Shown in pieces: positions 50,679 to 64,000 of a stretch of 64,000 nt of DNA (position 1 is its first letter; every line of letters begins with the position of its first letter). A model generated the notes under the pieces. The model made no database searches. It was not told where the DNA came from and was given only the letters and a program-made list of their open reading frames with translations. The position numbers and the translations under genes were made by a program. Origin of the DNA: Tubiluchus corallicola (lineage: Eukaryota > Priapulida > Priapulimorpha > Priapulimorphida > Tubiluchidae); NCBI GenBank assembly GCA_030141605.1, contig JAQGDQ010000022.1, forward strand, positions 950,501 through 1,014,500. Reading direction: 5' to 3'.

Positions 50679-50689
50679 ACAATGGCGGC
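50679..50689 (+). promoter_or_regulatory. YY1-like ATGGCGGC motif
   Basis: ACAATGGCGGC matches 10 of 11 positions of the YY1 core-promoter consensus, within a CpG-rich patch (50650-50700). No gene start is seen beside it. Confidence 0.3.
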
Positions 50690-53600
50690 GGCCTTTTGCA
50701 ATGACCCAGTATCTAAATGTGCAGAGCATTGTTCATTGTTCTGAATATTTACTAGATGTAATAGCTGTGGTAGAATCGACACCCGTGTTGTCGTACCTTT
50801 TGTCTTTAATAGTTTTTTAGTCCATCACTTTGCATTAGTTTACATTTTGCTATGATTGAACACTATTGTATGCACTTTTTTGTCTACTAGAAACTCAATA
50901 TTTTGCACCATAATTTAATCAGCAAACGTCTTAAATGCAAAACTTAATAATTTTTAATTACTTGGTGCATTAATTAATTAATTACATTAATAACAATTCT
51001 GAGAGAGTGGCTGGCGTTGATAACTCATTTCTTTCGCCAACCCTTCACCATTCTAATCAATCACTTTTGCACATTCTAATATTATTGAATATTGCACAGA
51101 ATTATAAATTGCTTAGTTATGTATTTTGCTATTATAAAAATGGTGATAAACTAATAATCTTACTTAAAAGGCTTACTCACTCACTCACTCACTCACTTAC
51201 TGGACTGGGAAGGGTTAATTAATCTCAAAACCGTTTTGCCTTTTTTGTTCGATAAATAAATTACACATAAAAACTAAGTGAACATGGGTTTACGAAACAG
51301 AAATCAAATGAAACGCACTCAGACGTCAAATTTAAAGTTCATGATAATTTCTCTCACTGGGTTTCCTTATATTGCAGTAGTAATAGCATTTTGTTTTTGT
51401 TGCGTATTAAAGTAACAAAAACAACAATAACTGATGCTCGTGACAGAAAAGTAAACATTCGTTCAGATATTCTGTTTACAATCTCGAGTATAACTGTTCC
51501 AGAGTCTGATGTATATCACTTAATAAAAATACTGTGACGGTTTTTTCCTGTTAATGTTAGAAGCCATGTCGTTTGACGGGCGTGCTGCCTAGACTTGTCG
51601 TCGCTCTGTACATTTTCATTCGCCGTACTGATTCTGGATGTTTTCCTATATATGTATTCGAGCGTGGTTGCGACATCTCTACTGGTTCAATGACTTACTA
51701 TTACATTACATACATGTTGCCCTAGTTCATTTGACTTATGGTAATGTCAGCCATCACCTCTTTCTTTTGTGGAAACTTGAATGCCGTTGATGTTATTTGA
51801 ATTTCATTTTTTTCTGATTAAATTGGATTAGAACTATTATCTTCATGGTTCTCCCAACCTACTGACTGATGGCTCCACTATATCTGTGTATTAAGTCGAT
51901 TTAAATTCGATACCGAATTGCGAATTTAGCAGTGTCTAGGTTTTTTGCTGGATTACTGCCATGTTTATCTGTCTTGAGGGTATTATTTGTATTAGAATTC
52001 TGCCAACCCAATGTCCACAATAGACGTAATGGGTATAATATGACGATGATGGTGCACTTTTTTAGTTAAGTTAATTTTCATAGAAATGGCTTCAGCGACT
52101 ACTATTCTTACTTGAGGTTAGCAAAGTTCCTAAAACGTTGGCTGTGTAATACAAAATTCTATGACAACATCCATCGCATTTCTCCTTCACACAACCTGTT
52201 TAATGGAGCTCTATGAATTTTTATGATCACAGCACTTTCAACCAATAATAAGCGTTAGGCGATGGAATTATTATGCTGTCGCCATCTATGCAGTCTGGTA
52301 AACATTTCTGACTTCGATTACTTGAATTTAATTGTGCGACTTCCTGCTTGAACTTTTATACTGATACGTAAAAATGTCTGAATGTAGCCTGCTAGTGAGC
52401 TTCACAACAATAAGTATTCTCCATGCTTGCCGTAAAAATTAATTCCAGTAGTAAGAAACCGAGCACTTCATTGTGTGAGACCCTTTGAATTTTACACATA
52501 CTCGATTGTACCCACGAAGCCAGCCTAACTGTCATGAAATGGCCAGAGAATGCAATATCCGCTACACTAACAGCATCTTAATAGCTGTTGCCGAGGCAAA
52601 TTATTATTCATGCTAAAGGCCATCTGCAAAATTAATTAAACATTAACTACGCAGAATTCACCATTTTCAGTTTATTATTATTATAATAATGACGAGAATC
52701 GAAGACAGCAGGTCTAAAAAACACAGTACAAATACATAAAATACGTGTACCTGACAATTCATTGTAATGAATACATGTAGCATACTTTATTCCGAGATCA
52801 ATCCAAAAAACGCACGAAAGCAAAGAAACTTTGAAAAAATTACACTCCACAAGGACTTGAACCCAGGCCTTCTGCTTTCTGGCCGGCTATGTTTAATTTC
52901 AGCAATTCAAACAATGTCTAATTTCCTAATTTTATCATGAACAATAAGTTGCCTCAGCAATATTAGATAGATTAGGTCAACATTATGTTGACACTTGGAC
53001 TTGTCAACCCAGCTGTTATTTGTTACAATTTATTTGTGGGTTACAAATCAAATTGTGCAACTTAAACGTTTTGCACTGAATCACGCAAGAAATAAAATGT
53101 TTGGTTTATTAGAATCCAACAGAGTTAAATCAGCACTGCTCACAGAATTATGAGGCAAACAAATTGAAAATAGCATCCCCTCCCATGAAAAAAACAAAAC
53201 AAAGTTCACATATATAGGAGCTAACAGTAATTTTATTTCTATTGGGCTATGAGTATACTGTATTGTAATTACATAACTGATAAGTCAGCAGCCATCTATC
53301 TACAGAAATTTGTAATTATGTGGATTATAATCATGTAACTTCATTATGAGTCGCACAACAACCCATAACATATACGAAATGTGCATATATAAATGTTATG
53401 TATGCAACCAGAATGTTAAAATAGTTAACATTCACATGCATACTTCCCATTGTTCTCATTATCCAACAAAAGGTCCAAGGTACTTAGCGCCAGTATACAA
53501 TCACAAAATGTACACTATTGCCTCTGGAGAAAGAAATTAATAGCCTTGAACAGGTTAAATGAAGGTATCAAGTAGTTCACATTTAAAAATTTAGAAAAGC

Positions 53601-54256
53601 ATTTCAGCTCTTCTCAAACATTTACTGTATCATCCTTCCCTAAATAAATCTATGTTCATTTAAAAATCTAGTACCAGCAATACATGCACTGCATATATTT
53701 AAAACTCAAAACACCAGAATTTAATGTGAGTCTCACTGTTAAATACAGTGGCAAATTAACAGGAACAACAATTATAACGATTAAAAAAGAGATTAAGAAC
53801 CAAAAGTTTTAACTAATTCAGATTTACTTTCTCAATTCAGTGATTTAAATACATATATTCAACTGTATTTCAAGCAGGCTGGTGGAATTATCAGCATTTT
53901 TAAACTAATTAACTAAAAACTAGCTGAATGATAATACTGGTGTACCATGAACCAATGGCAGTTAACTTTTGTCTTGCACAGTGCTGTTAACAACAAAGCC
54001 AAGTGTGTAAGTAAACACAGCTATTTTGATTTCTAACTACCCGTAAATATCTAAAGACCTAAGGTTAAATTTTCCTCACTTCCACAATGACTAAAGACTT
54101 CCATGCACAGCAAATTAATTAAATTTATATCTGGTCAATATTAATATTAGAGTCCTAAATAATACCATTCACAACGAAGTTAAGTACAGATCGTAGTAAT
54201 ATACCAAAATCATCCTTTCCTGTGTTCGCCTTAGAAATATTAATAGCGAACAAATA

Positions 54257-54258
<2 letters not shown>

Positions 54259-54297
<39 letters not shown>
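54259..54297. repeat. TA microsatellite
   Basis: About 19 TA repeats. Confidence 0.95.
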
Positions 54298-54299
<2 letters not shown>

Positions 54300-56194
54300 C
54301 AAAATTACAGAGAATCGATAAAATGATAATACAAATTATGAGACTGACTACAAATAACTAATAACACAAAAACGTTATTAATATATCTTAATAACATATG
54401 TTTGGTATTAAAATAAAGGTCTTAATAAGCATATTCTAATCTTTACCAATTTTCTTGGACAATTCAGAAATTAGACGCATTAGAAAATTTCACCGGGTAT
54501 CGACACTAATATATTTATATTACAATTTACATTATAGTAATACTTTTCACAAAGCAGCACAATGACAACTTTTAGTTATACAAATTGCAGTGCAAGTGTA
54601 TAACTAACTACATGTTCTGCAACCTCATTTCTATGATTCTGAATACAATGAATGATATATTTACAATTTGACCAATGATGCTGGGAGACAAATGCATTTT
54701 TCAGAAATATCTTGCACATCAACTTTCTATGGAAAACTGCAAGACATGCACAATGTAAAGATGTATTAAAAATGCTTGTGAATTCAACTTTGCAAACTTC
54801 AAAAACTTAACAGCTGAACTGAACTGAAGAGCTGTTTGTTACTTGCGTACAGAAACCTTGGGCTCGATTTGATGCACTGCCGACAATTCAAAGGAGTTTA
54901 GTCGGCATCAATGTTACCGCATTAATTAAATTTATAAAAAATGAATTCATTCTACGTGCAGCACAGAGGTAGTAACAGAAGTATGCACTAAGCGACTCAA
55001 TTATATCCCAAGCACTCGGAAACGGAGTCACGTGTCAATTCATGTGACTGAATTTATGAAAAAGACATCTTGTACCGTAAACTTGAACATCTAAGCTATT
55101 CTACAATACCTAATTATGCTCAAACTTACAGCAATTACGAGAACTTCAGATTACCCACGCACAGCCACAATTTGGTTTTGTGCACAAAATGTGATCCAAA
55201 TTATTTTTCCTTCTTATTTACTACAATTTTTCTAATAAGATTAACGGCTTCCAGGTTTGCGCAAATACAACACATTTTAAATACAATTCCACTACGCCAG
55301 CATAGCGTTAAAAACCCCACTGAAAACCATCATTTTACCACCACTCTGAAATAAATAAATCTTTTCAATAAAAACATACAGAAACTTTTTGACTAAATGC
55401 AAGACTAGCCGATCTACACCAAATTCAAAATAATGTAAGTGTGATTAAAAAAAAATCTACATTTTTCATTCGTTTCTAGGCTCTATAGAATAGCTTTATA
55501 ATTTTTTGGAACATTCAGTTTGTTGTTACTTATAAGACAGTCAGTACTGCAAATGCTCTAGTTCATCTATGCTTCTTATTATGAAGCAACTGAAATATTT
55601 GGAGAAAATTATGAAAGGGATAATTAGTAAGCCAAGAAATGATGCCAGGCAATTGCATTGCAAAATAAAATTTTTACTATCTAAATGAAACATCAGTCCA
55701 CCTAACCTACAGATTTTAGGGGAGTTACAAACTATATGCAAAATGGTATTTAAAATACACATTAGATAGTGTATAAATATAAGCATGCTTTGGTATTGCT
55801 AAATTGGCAATCCGGAACGGAAACAGAAACTGTTACTTCTTTTTAAGTAGGTTTTCAAGTCCCTATTTCACTTATCAGGTAATTCTATTCTATTTCAATG
55901 CCAGCCCAAAATTTGTAAAATAAACCACTCTGGGTATAAGCAAAATGCAAAAACTAATTACGAAAGCAGTTCATATTATTTACCAATTTAAAATTTACGT
56001 ATGCTCTTTTGAAGAAAGCTGAGCACGCTTATGCATTCCATTGTAGTGAAAATCAAAGTCAATCTGTGACCAACAAAGAAATGTTACAAACTACCAAAAG
56101 TTACATAGTAACGTCTAAGTAACAGCCCTCCAGAGGTTATGGGCTTTCAGTCGCTGGACGTTAAGCTGCCAAATCTCGTGATCATTTTAGCTGG

Positions 56195-64000
<7,806 letters not shown>

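Larger units (their letters stand above)
49532..56194. other. SMAD6/7 promoter region and SMAD2/3 3' flank
   Basis: No coding exon found. The right part must contain the SMAD2/3 3' UTR. The left part holds the SMAD6/7 5' UTR and a cluster of promoter motifs at 49865-49908. A CpG-rich patch with ATGGCGGC lies at 50650-50700. Simple repeats lie at 51177-51197 (ACTC) and 54259-54297 (TA). Confidence 0.6.

Overview
This is animal nuclear DNA: AT-rich, with three intron-rich genes whose coding parts lie in short exons bounded by GT..AG splice sites. The proteins are very close to vertebrate ones (dymeclin, an activin/TGF-beta-type R-Smad, an inhibitory Smad). The rest is non-coding sequence with degraded transposons and simple repeats. 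The gene set points to an invertebrate metazoan with a conservative gene repertoire. I cannot name the phylum from sequence alone.

Layout. 1-5.58 kb: upstream flank with two hAT-type MITE copies and a dead LINE fragment. 5.58-15.71 kb (+): complete dymeclin (DYM) coding region, 14 exons, 675 codons. 15.7-26.9 kb: gene-free interval between two convergent genes, with a minisatellite at 17.3-17.8 kb. 26.94-49.53 kb (-): complete inhibitory Smad (SMAD6/7 type), four coding exons; the MH2 exon is separated from the rest by a 20-kb intron. 49.5-56.2 kb: I-Smad promoter region and 3' flank of the next gene. 56.2-64.0 kb (-): the R-Smad SMAD2/3 without its first coding part, which lies beyond the right edge.

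How they work together. SMAD2/3 carries activin/TGF-beta/Nodal signals to the nucleus. SMAD6/7 is the feedback inhibitor, which blocks receptors and recruits Smurf-type ubiquitin ligases through a PPPPY motif encoded here by its own 57-nt exon. About 360 bp upstream of the SMAD6/7 start is a perfect 8-bp Smad palindrome (GTCTAGAC) beside an E-box, an AP-1-like site and a CCAAT box, plus a GC half-site at the 5-bp spacing of BMP-Smad elements. The hexamer GGCGCC occurs 13 times by my reading, all between 18.1 and 48.8 kb around SMAD6/7, and one copy forms a perfect GGCGCC-N5-GTCT. I read this as a candidate Smad-autoregulated landscape. DYM is a Golgi trafficking protein with no known pathway link; its neighbourhood with the two Smads recalls the human 18q21 order SMAD2-SMAD7-DYM.
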